Shown in pieces: positions 44,339 through 56,068 of a stretch of 64,000 bases of DNA (position 1 is its first letter; each line of letters starts with the position of its first letter). Below the pieces are notes generated by a model. The model searched no databases. It was not told the origin of the DNA and was given only the letters and a program-made list of their open reading frames with translations. The DNA comes from Phyto melanocephala (Eukaryota > Arthropoda > Insecta > Diptera > Rhinophoridae). The stretch is from positions 65,186,685-65,250,684 of the forward strand of contig OW799236.1 in assembly GCA_941918925.1 (NCBI GenBank), written 5' to 3'. The position numbers and the translations under genes are program-made.

Positions 44339-45880
44339 TCACTCATAGATTTTAATGTTCTCATGTAAACCTCTAACGGGTGACATATATAGGCTATGCG
44401 ACCAACCAAATTCTTTCTGGGAATTAAAGACTTCCCCCATTAAAATGTTCCCATGGGTTCCAAGGCGATTTACAAACTTGTTAAGCAAAAGCAGAGCATA
44501 CGACGAAATGAGTTGTGCACCAGCTTTTCTATAGATAAAGGAGTTGAAGTATCTATTCACAAAACTTTCATAGTTTGCGTTAACACAAAGCCTCAAACAA
44601 CTTCGTTCTAAAATTTCCAACTCTGCCATGACAGTTGGAGAAATCGATAACCATATGGGAAAACCATATAGCATCGCTGAACGAATATATGCTTTGTAAA
44701 TAAGAAGTTTGGTTTTCTGACTCAGGTGTCTGTTTGATAATAATCTAAAAAAAAAACCCCTTGATACGTAGTGCTTTACTTTTGACAATTCTTCCATGTT
44801 GGTTAAATCACATCCCAATTTAATGAGCTTAAAAATAATGCCATGGCGATAAGCTCGGTCAAACGCCTTTTCGATATCTAACGACACTGCTATAGTACAT
44901 TTTTTCTCTCAAATTATAAATTACCTCATTGTGTAGATAAGTCAAGGCATCAACGGATGAGTGGCCCTGCTTAAACCCAAATTGGTACTTATGTAGGTAT
45001 TGATTCAAAAATGCGAGAACATTCCAATTTATTCTTAATCGCTCTTTCCAGTAATTTACCGGTGTTCGATAACATTAAAATTGGACGAGTATTGTTAATA
45101 TGAATGTAATTTGCCTTTTTAATAAGAGGGTATATTTAAGCCATTTTCCTGACTTTAGGAAAATAGCCATTATTAATACAGTTATTAAATATGATAACCA
45201 AAAATTCAATTGCAGATATGGGTAACCTTTAAATTAGAAAATTTGATAAAATATCTAAACCCGAGAATTTTTTAGCATTCAGGGACTTAACAATTATATT
45301 AATTTCGGAAACACTAATTAATTTCGAACACACATTATGTACAAAGGCATTAGTAGTACCAGTAAATTCGCAAACTGTATCACAAAAATTGTTTAGATAA
45401 GAGGTAACAGAGTCAGGGACTCCTGAGATATCTGATTTATCTGTAGCAACGAATTTATAAACGTTTGAATGGTACTGCATGAATTGTTCAGCCATATCGT
45501 AATCTTCAGTATACGTGAGCTCATTTACAATGAGTTAATTAAATAATTGAGATTTCCTGTCACTCGTAGTCTTAAATATTTCTTTCAACGCTTTGGTCCC
45601 AGGAACTATACCTTTCAAACGTTTTTGAAACTCCTCTGCTTAATATATTTCAACACGTTCTTTAATAATAGTTTTCAGTTAAATTTGACTACTTAGGAGT
45701 CGGTATTCATCATCTTTCTTTTTCTTTGCCAAATACATGTATTTAATTTCAAAATGTTTTCTAATGTGATTCGATACTATAAAACGCCTGCTCTTTATCT
45801 TAATTTACTCGGAATGTCTGTCCAATTTGCAATTAATACAACCCAGCAACAAAAATTGGAAGTAGTGCAAAACGAATTAC
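44339..45880 (-). pseudogene. LINE (Jockey-like) reverse transcriptase remnant
   Basis: Read from 45880 leftward: a Lys-rich AKKKKDDEYRLL stretch after the endonuclease; AEQFMQYHSNVYKF; NAKKFSGLDILSNFLI, the start of the RT domain (45229-45495); then, with frame changes, INNGYFPKV, NNTRPILMLSNTGKLLE; then SLDIEKAFDRAYRHGIIFKLI, the first catalytic Asp block (44887-44820). A deletion follows: the FADD block is gone, and NRHLSQKTKLLIYKAYIRSAMLYGFPIW plus LEILERSCLRLC come next, which is the region after RT. The 5' half is missing. Clade is judged by eye. Confidence 0.7.
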
Positions 45881-46089
45881 ATTTTAAAGACTTCTAAATT
45901 AATTGTGTAACGGCCCTTTTCACAAAGTGTGATTATAATTTAACAGGAAGTTTAATCGTAAGTTAGGTAAAATTGCATTTCACAAAGTACGGTTAGCATT
46001 TAACCAGTAGAAATTAATCAAAAAGTCTCTGTTAAATTTAACTGAATAAATTCTTCCGGTTAAAGGCTTTTATAAAAATAAAAAAGGAA

Positions 46090-47505
46090 ATGGAAAGAAG
46101 AAATCAACATTTACATTTTTGTAATGTTTTCAATATTACAAGCTTTAAAGCCAAAAAGAAAAAAGTTTTGCACGACGGGAGCATTTTTCTTTACCTGATG
46201 AAGGATTTAGACAAAGGTTTAGGCTATCAAAATCTGCAGCCAAATATGATGTTAATCTTTAACAGAACGATTTGAAGTCTGCAACAACTAGGTGAGATGC
46301 GTCAGTAGTATTATTGAAAAATGTTTCTAATAATTTTTTATTTTCTATTCATAGAAACTACGCGTTAATTCCTGCGCAAATGATCTTATTAACATTAAGG
46401 TTCTATGCAACAGGCAGCATCCTTATTGTTATAAGTAATTACTGTGGAGTCTCTATAGCAACAGGTAGTCGCGTTGTAAAAAAAGTGGCCATGGCGATAG
46501 CGAAACTTTCCAAAAAATTTGTTCAAATGCCACAAATTATGGAGGATTTAAGAAAAGTATCTGCACAATATTATAGCATGTCAAAATACAATCACATGGC
46601 GGTGTTGACGCAGAAATATTTAGGTGCCGCAAAGGTTATTTTTCTTTAAATGTTCAGGTAGGTAGGGGCGAGGAAGGTCGGACAGACAGACAAGAAGCGG
46701 ACTTTAGCGACTAACTTAAAAGTAGACATTGACAACACTGAATAGGAATGAAAGTAAGCAACAGACAACAGAACAACGGACGAATAGTTTAGTTTTTTTA
46801 AGTAGAGTTAAGAGCCGAACATCAACCAAGAAGGTCGACTAAAAAACCGCGAACTGAATTAGTATTAAGAAATTGAATTTAAATAAAAATAATTTTGAAC
46901 TGCAGTTTGGAGTGTTTCATTTCACTAAAATAGCTAACAGTACCAACTAGCAGTAGTGCGATACCCACTAAGGTTCCCACATACATTTTCTTATAAATAT
47001 TGTTTGCATATATATAAATTCTCGGCACGCCATTTGCAATTATAACCTAGAAATAACTGATATTGTGGCCAGATGGCCTGGATTGGCGCATGATAGTTAT
47101 ATTTTTAGTAACAGTCGTATTAAAGCAAGATTTGAAAGTGGTGAGTTTGGACAATACATCTTTTTAGGCGATGGCGGCTATGGTGTTAAATCATATTTGA
47201 TGACACCATTAAGTAATCCACAGACTGAAGGAGAAAAGCTAAACAATGAGTCTCAAATAAGAACAAGAAATGTTATAGAACGATGCTTTCGAGTCTTAAC
47301 GCGCCGCTTTCCAGTATTATCAATGGGAATAAGAGTGTCGATTAGCACAGCAATGGCAATAATAGTGTCATGCTCAGTTTTACATAACTTGTGCAGGATT
47401 CTAAATGATGACAATGATTTTGAAGACTATGTTTTGTCAAGCGATGAGGAAGAGCAAACCCCAGATCGATATTCAAGCACGCGAATTAGCCTAATAGAAA
47501 ATTAA
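46090..47505 (+). pseudogene. HARBI1-like Harbinger transposase with introns
   Basis: Exon 1 (from 46090) has the N-terminal DEGFRQRFRLSKSAA block in two frames, so it carries a frameshift near 46185-46260. A GTGAG donor near 46293 and TTCATAG at 46347-46353 bound a short intron. Exon 2 (to about 46656) codes for the helix-turn-helix: ATGSILIVISNYCGVSIATGSRVVKKV, then a frameshift in the GAIDG-type block that should carry the first Asp, then KGYFSLNVQ followed by GTAGGT, a donor. The last exon (about 47020-47505) has WPGLAHDSYIFSNS, GDGGYGVKSYLMTPL (second Asp) and TRNVIERCFRVLTRRFP (Glu), ending with an acidic tail. The catalytic residues of the last exon are intact, the first is obscured. 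Confidence 0.8.
46664..47000 (+). other. Unidentified insert in the transposase's second intron
   Basis: Between the GTAGGT donor and the next coding block lies GC-richer sequence (GGTCGGACAGACAGACAAG, later AATAAAAATAATTTTGAACTGCAG and GCTAACAG). The AATAAA followed by a short tail resembles the 3' half of an LTR, but no matching partner or duplication was found. Confidence 0.3.
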
Positions 47506-48320
47506 TTCGCAAAGCTATGAACAATCATTTAAATTTTAAGAAAGTTATAAAGACCAAAATATGTATTTATATGTATGTCAAGAAATAAGAAGTGCCATGG
47601 ACAAATATAAACATCAGCTTTTCGCAACTTTTTTTTCTATATACATATGTATAAGTAACATACAATCTATTGGAACTTTGTTTATGAATTTAATAAAAGA
47701 AATATATGACAGCGCATAGAAAAAGGGACCTAAGGGTAAAAAAAACAATTTTCACTTTTTTTATGTGGACAACATCTGAGCATCGAATGAGACCGATCCC
47801 ATGCCCCAAAAGTGTTCCCTCCCAGTGATATGCGCGTTTTATAAAAGTGAAGTCAACGATTCTAAGCGCAAATAGGAAGGGACCTAATGGTAAAATTTAT
47901 TTATTTTCATTTTTTCCCCTACTAAATTAACAAAATAACTTGATTTTACGAAACTACAAAAAAATTATTTTTTTCCTTATGAACAATTTAAAAAAATATA
48001 AAAATCATTTTAATCGACGGTTCTTGCGAATTGGTTCCTTAGAACTTGACGGTACCGGTCCTTTATTTTTTTTTCGATTTCTTAACGTCTGCTGCCTCCA
48101 GTTCTTAAGGATTGTCCACTTCCTCCGAATCCTCCTTTTCGTTTCAATTTCCAGAGACCAAAGGAAGAGGAGCAACCGAATCTTTCGGTTTATGTTTAAA
48201 AACATAAACCCCGGATCTCTTTATACAAGTACCATTGACGCTTCATCGATAGCCCTAGTGTTGGAATTATAATTCGTTTGTCATCGAAACCGGTATTGCT
48301 ACTCAGATGTATGTTTTCAT

Positions 48321-48671
48321 TTATGCAGATTGCAAATGATCAGAATACACCTTCAATGCTGCTTCTTTTTCAACTTCAGTAACGTTTACTGTATTAACAG
48401 CATCTTTTGCAAGATTTCCACACAATTCGCACAAATCATATGCCGGCTTCATAGTGACGATGTGGGGACAATATTTCTTCCACAGCGTTTGGAAAGTGCA
48501 AAGTTTTACGATTTTACCACCCGGTTCGACGCTGTTGGTGTATCTAGTGTAAACAGAAGTCTTACTTTCAGTAGTTGGAAGTTTCAATAAACGATAATCA
48601 CTATTGGTGTTTTCCTTTCTAAAAAAAAATGTTGCAATAAGTATGTGTAACATTTTTATCAGTCTACACAC
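48321..48671 (-). pseudogene. C-terminal exon of the CxxC transposase-like protein
   Basis: A splice acceptor (T run then AG at about 48618) opens a coding exon reading SDYRLLKLPTTESKTSVYTR, then FQTLWKKYCPHIVTMKPAYDLCELCGN and YSDHLQSA before a stop. The order W-x(5)-P-x-I-x-x-M-K-P-x-x-D-L-C-x-x-C recurs in transposase-like proteins of arthropods and cnidarians that I cannot name; the CxxC probably binds zinc. No catalytic DDE region follows, so the 3' half of the gene is missing. The DINE inserted just upstream separates it from the N-terminal exon. Confidence 0.5.
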
Positions 48672-48690
48672 ACCCTTATAAAGTTGTCCA

Positions 48691-50816
48691 TTTTTATACC
48701 CGCCACCAAAAAAATGGTGGGGGTATATTCATTTTGTCATTCCGTTTGTAACACATCGAAATATCCATTTTAGACCCCATAAAGTATATATATTCTGAAT
48801 CAGGGTTTGATTTGATGACGATCTAGCTATGTCCGTCCGTCTGTTGAAAGCATGATAGAGGTCGCACCGAAAAAGCTAGAGGGCTCAAATTTTGCCAGAA
48901 TCTTTCTTATAGACAAGGTATTGCAAATGGGCTCAATCGGAATATTAGGAAGAGAGTTATAGCTCGAAAAGCAAGAGTAGGTCGAAAAAACCGTGTCCTT
49001 CGAACATCGAATAAAATGGAATTGTGTCCAAACGCATTCACGTAGACTCATGAAACTTCGAATATGTATTTCCTGAGTAAAAACAATATTATTCCCCGAA
49101 AATTAGCATTAGGAAAGGAGTTATCGATCAAAATGTACGAAAATTTATACCGCACAGTGTATTTTTCGGTATATTTAAAAACAAAAACGTCATAAAAGCA
49201 ACAAAATTGCATGTACGAATCTGAAATTTTGCACACTTCGCTTTTTGGTGAGGGGCTTTTTTGTAACGGAAAATCAATGTGCCACGCCCACTTTTACGCC
49301 CACCTCCTATATAACGTTTTACCCAAAATGCATATAATTTCTCTATTAATATAGATTTTGGAATAATAAAGGACTATATTGAAACATCTAGGTTGTACTC
49401 ATTAGCAAAAACAACTTTGACACGCCTACTATAACGCCCCCTTTTCACGTTATCTACCGTTAATGAAATTTAAAAGCTCATAAAACCGCCAAAATTAGAG
49501 GTATGATGATAAAATTTGCTACGTATATCCCCCTAGGCAATGTCATTACTGTGCCAAAAAATTAAGGTGCCACGTTCACTTTTACACCCACCTCCCATAT
49601 AACGGTTTAACTGAAATTCATATAATTTCTCTATTAATAAAGATTTTGGAATAATAAAGGACTATATTGAAAAAACCTTAGTTGTACTCATTAGCAAAAA
49701 CAACTTTGACACGCCTACTATAACGCCCACTTTTCACGTTATCTACCGTTAATGAAATTTAAAAGCTCATAAAACCGACAAAATTAGAGGTATGATGATG
49801 AAATTTACTACATAAGTATATCCTTCTAATCAATGTAATTGTTGTGCCAAAAAGTTAAGGTGACACGCCCACTTTAACGCCTACCTTCCATATAACGGTT
49901 TATCTTAAATTCATGTAATTTCTCTATTGACAAAGTTTTTGGGAAAAAAAGGACTATATTGAAATATCTAGGTTGTATTTATTAGCAGAAACTTTATTGA
50001 CACGCCTATTTTAACGCCCACTTTCACTAAAAGACTAAATTTACGAAAACATTTTACTATCATATCGAAGTTATTAAGGGTGGTTAAATTTTAAGGGCCG
50101 ATGTTGATTTTAAATAAAACACAAATTATTTAAAAAATTATTATCATTTCTTTTTATAATGATAATATTTGTACGGTTCAATTATATATTTTTAACAAAA
50201 TAGCGGCCAAATGGCCCCCCCATCCTTGGCGCCACTCCACTATCTGATGGTCCAAATTTTCAATGACAATGTTGATGCTCAATTGTTGGGCACGATGATG
50301 AGTCGAGGTTGCCTGCTATTTTGCTACACTATCGCAAAAAACAGCAATGGTTCACATTCAACGAACTAAGAAGGCATTCACAGATTTTCTAGCATTTTAT
50401 ACAGACCTGTTTTGCAGAAATTTAAATATTTTTTACAATTCTCCCGATTGTGGACGAATTTGAACGATTATGTTGACCAAAAGAATTACGAAGTGCACAA
50501 AATGCATTTTGATTTGAACGCCCATTTTCATAAAAAACCTGAATAACTTTAAAGCGTTGCTCATTTGCGTATCTTTTCACGGATCAAATTGAGTAAGTTT
50601 GAGATTGAGAAATGTCAAGTGAAGTGCAGAAAACAAATTTAAAGACTAGGTGTAGTTCACCTTCAACATGGAAAGAAAATGATACATATTTTATTATAAA
50701 GAGATTATTCCATAATGATTAACAACATAATAAATATTGTGCTTTAAATGTACACAAAATTGGTGGTGGGTATAAAAGATTCGGCACAGCCGAATATAGT
50801 GCTCTTACTTGTTTTT
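48691..50816 (+). mobile_element. DINE family A, complete reference copy (copy 7)
   Basis: The 5' end is TTTTTATACCCGCCACC(A)n TGGTGGGGGTATATTC, a perfect foldback of GGGTATA boxes. Then TTTGTCATTCCGTTTG, ACCCCATAAAGTATATA, GTCCGTCCGTCTGTTG, an array of about 185-bp units (TTGACACGCCTACTATAACGC with GTTATCTACCGTTAATG), an internal A/T part, and the 3' end GGTGGTGGGTATAAAAG, hairpin ATTCGGCACAGCCGAAT, then CTCTTACTTGTTTTTT. The layout matches DINE-1/Helentron elements: subterminal inverted repeats, GTCY microsatellite, terminal hairpin. Non-coding. It sits in the transposase gene of the 47722 element. Confidence 0.7.
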
Positions 50817-51076
50817 TGTTTCAATGGAACAGAAAAATTTCATGATTTTACACTTTAACACATTCTGTGTTAAAAACTCGTTTGCATAAAAAAGTTTTTA
50901 TTCATATAACACAGCTGTAAAAAATGGTACTTTGTTACACTGAAATATAATTGGGGGTAAGATATGCTACACTCTTGCCAGTTATTTGTGCAACATGTTC
51001 AGAAAAGAACACGATAACTGTTTGCACTCTTGCATGTATTTTTAGAATAGAACATAAACCCGCTCGAATGGTAGCA

Positions 51077-51727
51077 TTATTGTAACATTTTTGTCAGAAA
51101 GAAAAACACCATATGATTTGGTTGACGTCCACGTAAAGTGCTATCAGCAAAACGGCAGATAAATGAAACAATTTCTTTTTTTTCCAAAGTAGTTAAAGCA
51201 TCTGTACGATTAATTTTATTCGTCATGCCATGTTTGCGTGGATAATCACCATTTTTGTCGTAATGCTCGATAAGATTTTTGTAGCGTTTAATTCCCATTG
51301 TATACAGGAAGAAGTACATATCACGTCACATCGGCAAACTTCGAAAATAATATATCTGATTGTACCGTTTCTTCATAGCTCGCAATCGATCACCAACTTT
51401 TGACCTGAGCATTGCATCGTCACGGTGAGCTGCCAGATGTACGAAAATAATTAAGTCTTGGAATTCCTTATCTAAATTCATGAAATACGTACGAAAATCC
51501 ACAGCCATCTTCTTAGGGATCACTTCATTGTATTGATTTGAACAACACGAAGGTATTTTTGAACCATACAATCGAGCAACTACCTTTTCTTCGCGTAAAT
51601 CAAGATTAGATTTATCAAGATATATATTATCGGTATCATCTTCAGAGTCACTATCCGATAATTCTGAGAAGTGATCGTCATTAGGGAAGCAATAAAGTAA
51701 ATCTACTTCTTCGAATTCGTCCACCAT
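51077..51727 (-). pseudogene. N-terminal exon of the CxxC transposase-like protein
   Basis: ATG at 51727 opens an acidic segment (SELSDSDSEDDTDN at about residues 20-33), then DFRTYFMNLDKEFQDLIIF, and SKVGDRLRAMKKRYNQIYYF. An in-frame TGA at 51326-51328 interrupts the reading; it continues in the same frame as FFLYTMGIKRYKNLIEHYDKNG, PRKHGMTNKI and LTTLEKKEIVSF, a helix-turn-helix region, then LRGRQPNHMVFF. This block precedes the W..CPHI..MKP..DLC..C exon in related proteins. The stop and later decay make it a pseudogene. Confidence 0.5.
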
Positions 51728-52173
51728 TTCATCATAAAATAAACAGTAAGAATGTTATCAGTTTTGAATTAATTTTCGCGGATAACATAATAAGGTTATG
51801 TGAAAAAATTTTCGTACTAATATTAATGATATTCACGATTTGAAAGAATTATAAATGAGTATTTATTATAATTCACAATTAATAATTTCAGAAAATAAAG
51901 CTGGATTCGAAAAACGCGAGCAAAATTTATATCAAACTCATGGAAACAGCGCGCTAGATAGAAAACAGAAAAAACCAACTACACAAAACAAGAGGTAGGG
52001 TCGACCTACGCGCGTTTTCAAGGTTGACCAACACGTTCCTGACGTCATGAGATGTGTCGCTTTCAAATGAGACCAATACCAAACGCTTAGTGATGGTACA
52101 CCAAAGATACACGTATTTAAATCTTTAAAATGGCTCTCCTGAACAAAACCTGTTTTTACCCTTAGCTCCCTTT

Positions 52174-52540
52174 CTATTTTTCGCCTCACATATAGTAACA
52201 AAAGTATATTTTAATAAATATTTATTTAAAAAAAATGTTTCACAGCCTTCAATGGCAATTTAGGTATTCATGTATGTACATATGTATATTAAAACTTAAG
52301 TTATAAAAATAATCACAGGTATTTTTTATTTTTAAAAATAAATAACAATAAAAACAGACAAAAAATCATAAAAAAGGTAAAAAAGCAAGAAAAAATTCAT
52401 AAAAAAGGTAAAAAGTAATAAAAACAAAAAAAAACTCATAAAAAAGGTAAAAAAAAACTTAATAAACTGGCAGTCAAAGTTTTCATGTTGTACATTTTTC
52501 AATCTCCAACTTTTTTCAAGCAATTTCTAAACTTAATAAC
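52174..52540. repeat. AT-rich spacer with a 30-bp degenerate repeat
   Basis: TCATAAAAAAGGTAAAAA recurs at about 52368, 52398 and 52437, three or four units. Not coding on the minus strand despite a long Phe/Leu frame, which is compositional. Confidence 0.45.
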
Positions 52541-52544
52541 TCTG

Positions 52545-52970
52545 TCTTTAAATTTAGCTCCTTCATCTGAAGTTGGTGTCAAAACATGCTTTTTGCATTT
52601 CTGAAAGCTGCTCATTTTTATCGACTGACACCGCCTTTTAAATTGTAGCTTTTCTGACATTTTATTTTTTAGCTTTGTAGGATTCCAAGTGCTCCACGAA
52701 TCAGTCTTATATATTAAAAAAATGTTAATAAAAATATAGCAGAAAAAAAATCGTCTTATATATTAATAAGTTTTATGAATACAGCAAATAAATTTTAAAC
52801 AAATCTATTAAATCGTCAATAATTAAAAATTAAGACATATATACCTTATCAATTTTCTTTGAAAGTTCAACATTTTGGTTCCCTGGCTTTCCACCCCACA
52901 TTCATCTTCAAGCCAATTTTATTACAAATTTCAATAACATCTCCCGGGTTTACACCTAAGGACATTTTAT
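52545..52970 (-). pseudogene. Possible downstream exons of the Harbinger Myb/SANT gene
   Basis: On the minus strand, a TTAG acceptor near 52962 opens GVNPGDVIEICNKIG, running to a GATAAG/GTATAT donor-like site near 52845. A second block (about 52705-52545) reads TDSWSTWNPTKL and SSFQKCKKHVLTPTSDEG. Neither has a recognised domain. They lie in the right order to be the C terminus of the gene at 53780-54591, but that is a guess. Confidence 0.25.
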
Positions 52971-53044
52971 ATAGTTACATACAAGACAAAATTTTTATAC
53001 AAATTTTACTTACATTTATCCGAATCAAATTCATTTTAAAACCC

Positions 53045-53779
53045 ACACGCAAAGAAAAAATATGGTTGTGGTAACCATAATCGAAGAGCAACATACTATG
53101 ATTGAATTGTATAATTATGTTTAAAATAATAATGGTTACCAGTTATCAATATTATGTTTAAATTAATCATCATTCAATAATCATATATATGACTACAATT
53201 GAAATCGACAATCTTTGCTTTTTTACGGCAAATTATTGTCTTTTGCTGTAACATACACATATTGCTTGTACTCACCAATTTAATTGCAATTTTTTACCAA
53301 TATTTTTTTACATTTTCTCGTTTATTTTTAAATTTTCTTTAATTTTTCAAAATTTGTGTTTCTTTTTTTTGACATCTCAAACTTTTAAAATAATAAAAAT
53401 TTATTCAGCAAGAAGAAGAACAATTGAAATCAAATTATTATTAAAAATAAATCATAGCTTGATTATTTTCTAATCATACTGTTGTCTCACTTATTATTTA
53501 ATGATTATTTTTAATTTTTAATGCTTTTGAATATAATGTTATTTTTGTCAAATTAATTTTTTTAAATCATACTATTTTTAAATGATAACCATTTTGAAAT
53601 TTTTACGAAAAGTAATCATTAAATGATACAATTCAAACAAATGCTTGATCATCGTGACAAAATTTATGATGAAATAAAACAAAAATAACTATTACTTGTT
53701 TTCGACAACCAAATATTGTTTTAGAAAAAATAATATGACCGTCGTGATCATGTCGTAACCATGGTTTTTCTTTGCGTGC
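53045..53779. mobile_element. MITE, 735 bp, inserted in the Myb/SANT gene
   Basis: CACGCAAAGAAAAA then ATGGTT at the left is matched by AACCATGGTTTTTCTTTGCGTG at the right (53757-53778). The interior is almost pure ATTATT/AATAAT sequence with TAATCAT motifs. Its right end abuts coding sequence of the Myb/SANT gene (TTNDEKFSSLLGKSAT), so it interrupts that gene. Confidence 0.6.
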
Positions 53780-54591
53780 AGTAGCCGATTTTCCCAATAA
53801 TGACGAAAATTTTTCATCATTAGTTGTAACTGTGCTCTGGTAAGTTCCACCTCCGGTCTTATAAATTTGATTTCGGACGTACGAAATTACAGTTTTGCTC
53901 TTCTTTTCATATTTTCGTATTTGTCTTTCAAATTTTTTGGCGATCGGACGATGTGGTAATGATATCCAAATTCCTCAGCAAGTTTTTGCCATGCATCGTA
54001 TTTTTGTTGCCAGCTTACCGCATTAGTTTTTTTATTTTACAAAATATTGGAATATTTTTCCACCAAAGATATCAAAACGTCTTCTTTTTGAGAAGAAAAG
54101 AAGAACAATTTTAAAACCTAAAAACTACATTGGGTGATAAAAATACACTTCCAATACATTTCTTACAAAATATAAAAAAAAAATGTATTGAAAAGCACTA
54201 GGTAAGTATGTATGTAGTTTTTTATATTAGTTTAATTAAACAACATACACAAGCTTTGCAATCTCATGCTTTCCGGCAACCCTGGCCATCATCCAGGCGC
54301 AAGATGTTTTATACTATAGAAGCGAAAACCGGTTTTGCAGAAAAATTTTAGTTGACGAAGTTGGTGTTTCTTATTTAATGTAGTTTTATTACAATTTATT
54401 CAAAAACAATTGTACACACATAATAACCAAATGCACTTACTTCCGTAGCATTTGTGGTAAATTTGAATTAGTAAGTAAACTAAATTTATTCGTTTAATTA
54501 TTAAATTTTATATATCTTACCTGGCTCGCTTGCATTTTGAAGCTATGGTAGAATCTTCTAAGGGCGACAACCAGAAACTTTCTTCCTCCAT
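53780..54591 (-). pseudogene. Myb/SANT-like DNA-binding protein of the Harbinger element
   Basis: Exon 1 starts at ATG 54591 (MEEESFWLSPLEDSTI) and ends at a GTAAG donor (54516-54520). A TTTAG acceptor at 54118-54120 opens the next coding block: SKKEDVLISLVEKYSNI, an in-frame TAA where Glu is usual, then KKTNAVSWQQKYDAWQKLAEEFG and LKDKYENMKRRAK, a Myb/SANT-like domain of the zeste/Myb_DNA-bind_5 type, then a frame change and TGGGTYQSTV. Harbinger elements need such a protein to bind their ends and import the transposase. The reading is interrupted by the stop, a frame change and the MITE at 53045-53779. Confidence 0.7.
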
Positions 54592-54673
54592 TTAAAATCT
54601 GTATAAAATTAGATACCTGTTGTTTTTATATTTTCTACAATGAATACACTTATATGCATGACCATTTAACAAT

Positions 54674-54731
54674 TTATACTTACCAAGGAACTGTATGTAA
54701 ACTATTTTAAGTAAAAAATTTATTTTAAATA
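54674..54731. repeat. 58-bp direct repeat, copy 1 (copy 2 at 56011-56068)
   Basis: TTATACTTACCAAGGAACTG and the following 38 bp recur at 56011-56068 with two or three changes, each directly before a Helitron 5' end. On the minus strand CAGTTCCTTG/GTAAGTATAA has the form of a splice donor and would suit the 5' UTR of the Myb/SANT gene. Confidence 0.7.
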
Positions 54732-55955
54732 TCTATATATATAAAAGTGAAACTCTGTGTGTGTGTTAGCTATAAACTCCGAAACTGTAAAACCGATCGG
54801 ACTCAAACTTTGGCAAGTTGTTGTACACATTCCAGGGAGTGTTTGTGGTTGGCAAAAAGTGTGCGGGTCCACGCCCATAAAAAAAGTTATCATTTTTAGC
54901 TACATGCACTTAACCGATTTTTCTAAAACTTTGCACACATATCGAGCTGTCATGACTAAATAATTTCGTGATAAGAAAAGTGGGCGGGGCCACGCCCATA
55001 AAAAAGTTATAATTTTGAGCTACTTGCACTGGACCAATTTTTCTGAAACTTTGCACACATATTGATCTGTCATGACTATATAATTTCGTGATTAGAAAAG
55101 TGGGCAAGGCCACGCCCATAAAAAATTAGTTATCATTTTTAGCTACTTGCACTTGACCGATTTCTCTGAAACATTGCACACATATTGAGCTGTCATGACT
55201 GTATAATTTCGTATTCGAAAAGTTGGCAGGGCCACGCCCATAAAAAAGGTTATAAGCTTGAGATACTTGCTCTGGACAGTTTTTCTGAAACTTTGCACAC
55301 ATATTGAGCTGTCATGACTATACAGTTTCGTGATTAGAAAAGTGGGCAGTGCCACGCGCATAAAAAATAAGTTATCATTTTTAGCTACTTGCACTAGATC
55401 AATTTTTCTAAAACTTTGCACACACATATTGAGCTGTTATGACTATATAACTTCGTGATTAGAAAAGTGGGCGGGACCACGCCCAAAAAAAAGTTATAAT
55501 TTTGAGGTACTTGCGCTGGACCGATTTTTTTGAAACTTTGCACACATATTGAGCTATTATGACTACAATTTCGTGGTTAGAAAACTGGGCAGTGCCACGC
55601 GCATAAAAAATAAGTTATCATTTTTAGCTACTTGCACTAGATCGATGTTTCTAAAACTTTGCACACACCTATTGAGATGTCATGACTATATAATTTTGTG
55701 ATTAGAAAAGTGGGCAGAGCCACGCCCAAAAAAAAAGTTATAAGTTTGAGATACTTGCTCTGGACCGATTTTTCTGAAACTTTGCACACATATTGAGCTG
55801 TCATGACTATACAGTTTCGTGATTAGAAAAGTGGGCAGTGCCACGCCCATTAAAAAAGTTGTAATTTTTAGCTTTTGGGACTTGATATTCCATTTAAATT
55901 CAGAATGAATTTTTATTCATTAAGGGGCGTAGCAACGCGCACCGGGCTTTTCTAG
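54732..55955 (+). mobile_element. Helitron with 120-bp minisatellite (copy 4)
   Basis: Longest copy: TC start after A (54731), TATATATAAAAGTG, GTGTGTG, CTGTAAAACCGATCGGAC, about nine 120-bp units, then GCGTAGCAACGCGCACCGGG and CTAG at 55952-55955 before T. The number of units differs in all four copies (about 4 to 9). No Rep/helicase. Confidence 0.85.
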
Positions 55956-56010
55956 TAATATAATAAATGTGAATGTTTGTATGTTTTGATATTTATTACT
56001 CAATCACGCA
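55956..56010 (+). repeat. 5' fragment of the second Helitron family
   Basis: ATAATAAATGTGAATGTTTG and ATTACTCAATCACGCA match the first 50 bp of the element at 56069. It is followed directly by the second copy of the 58-bp repeat. Confidence 0.6.
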
Positions 56011-56068
56011 TTATACTTACCAAGGAACTGCATGTAAACTATTTTAAGTAAAAAAATTATTTTAAATA

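Larger units (their letters stand above)
47722..52173 (-). mobile_element. TIR DNA transposon with an unclassified transposase-like gene
   Basis: AAAGGGACCTAAGGGTAAAAA at 47722-47742 is matched in inverted form at 52153-52173 with one mismatch. A second direct copy of the left motif (AAGGGACCTAATGGTAAAA) is at about 47881. Subterminal AATGAGACC(A/G)AT blocks occur on both sides. The minus-strand gene (51727 to 48321) lies inside. A complete DINE (48691-50816) interrupts it. No target duplication could be fixed, so the exact ends may lie a few bases outside. Confidence 0.6.

Noticed and set aside
46664..47000. Solo LTR in the Harbinger transposase intron
   Set aside because: An AATAAA and LTR-like tail are present, but no second copy, clear start or target duplication was found.
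45911..47505. Domesticated HARBI1 gene
   Set aside because: Frameshifts, nested insertions and element ends with a TAA duplication show a decayed transposon.
52332..52523. Phe-rich membrane-like frame
   Set aside because: Arises from the TAAAAAAGGT repeat; no conserved motif.
54910..55427. Repeated protein-like frames with a VQSFRKIG motif
   Set aside because: They are translations of the 120-bp Helitron minisatellite (also at 382-579 and 25336-25708), not genes.
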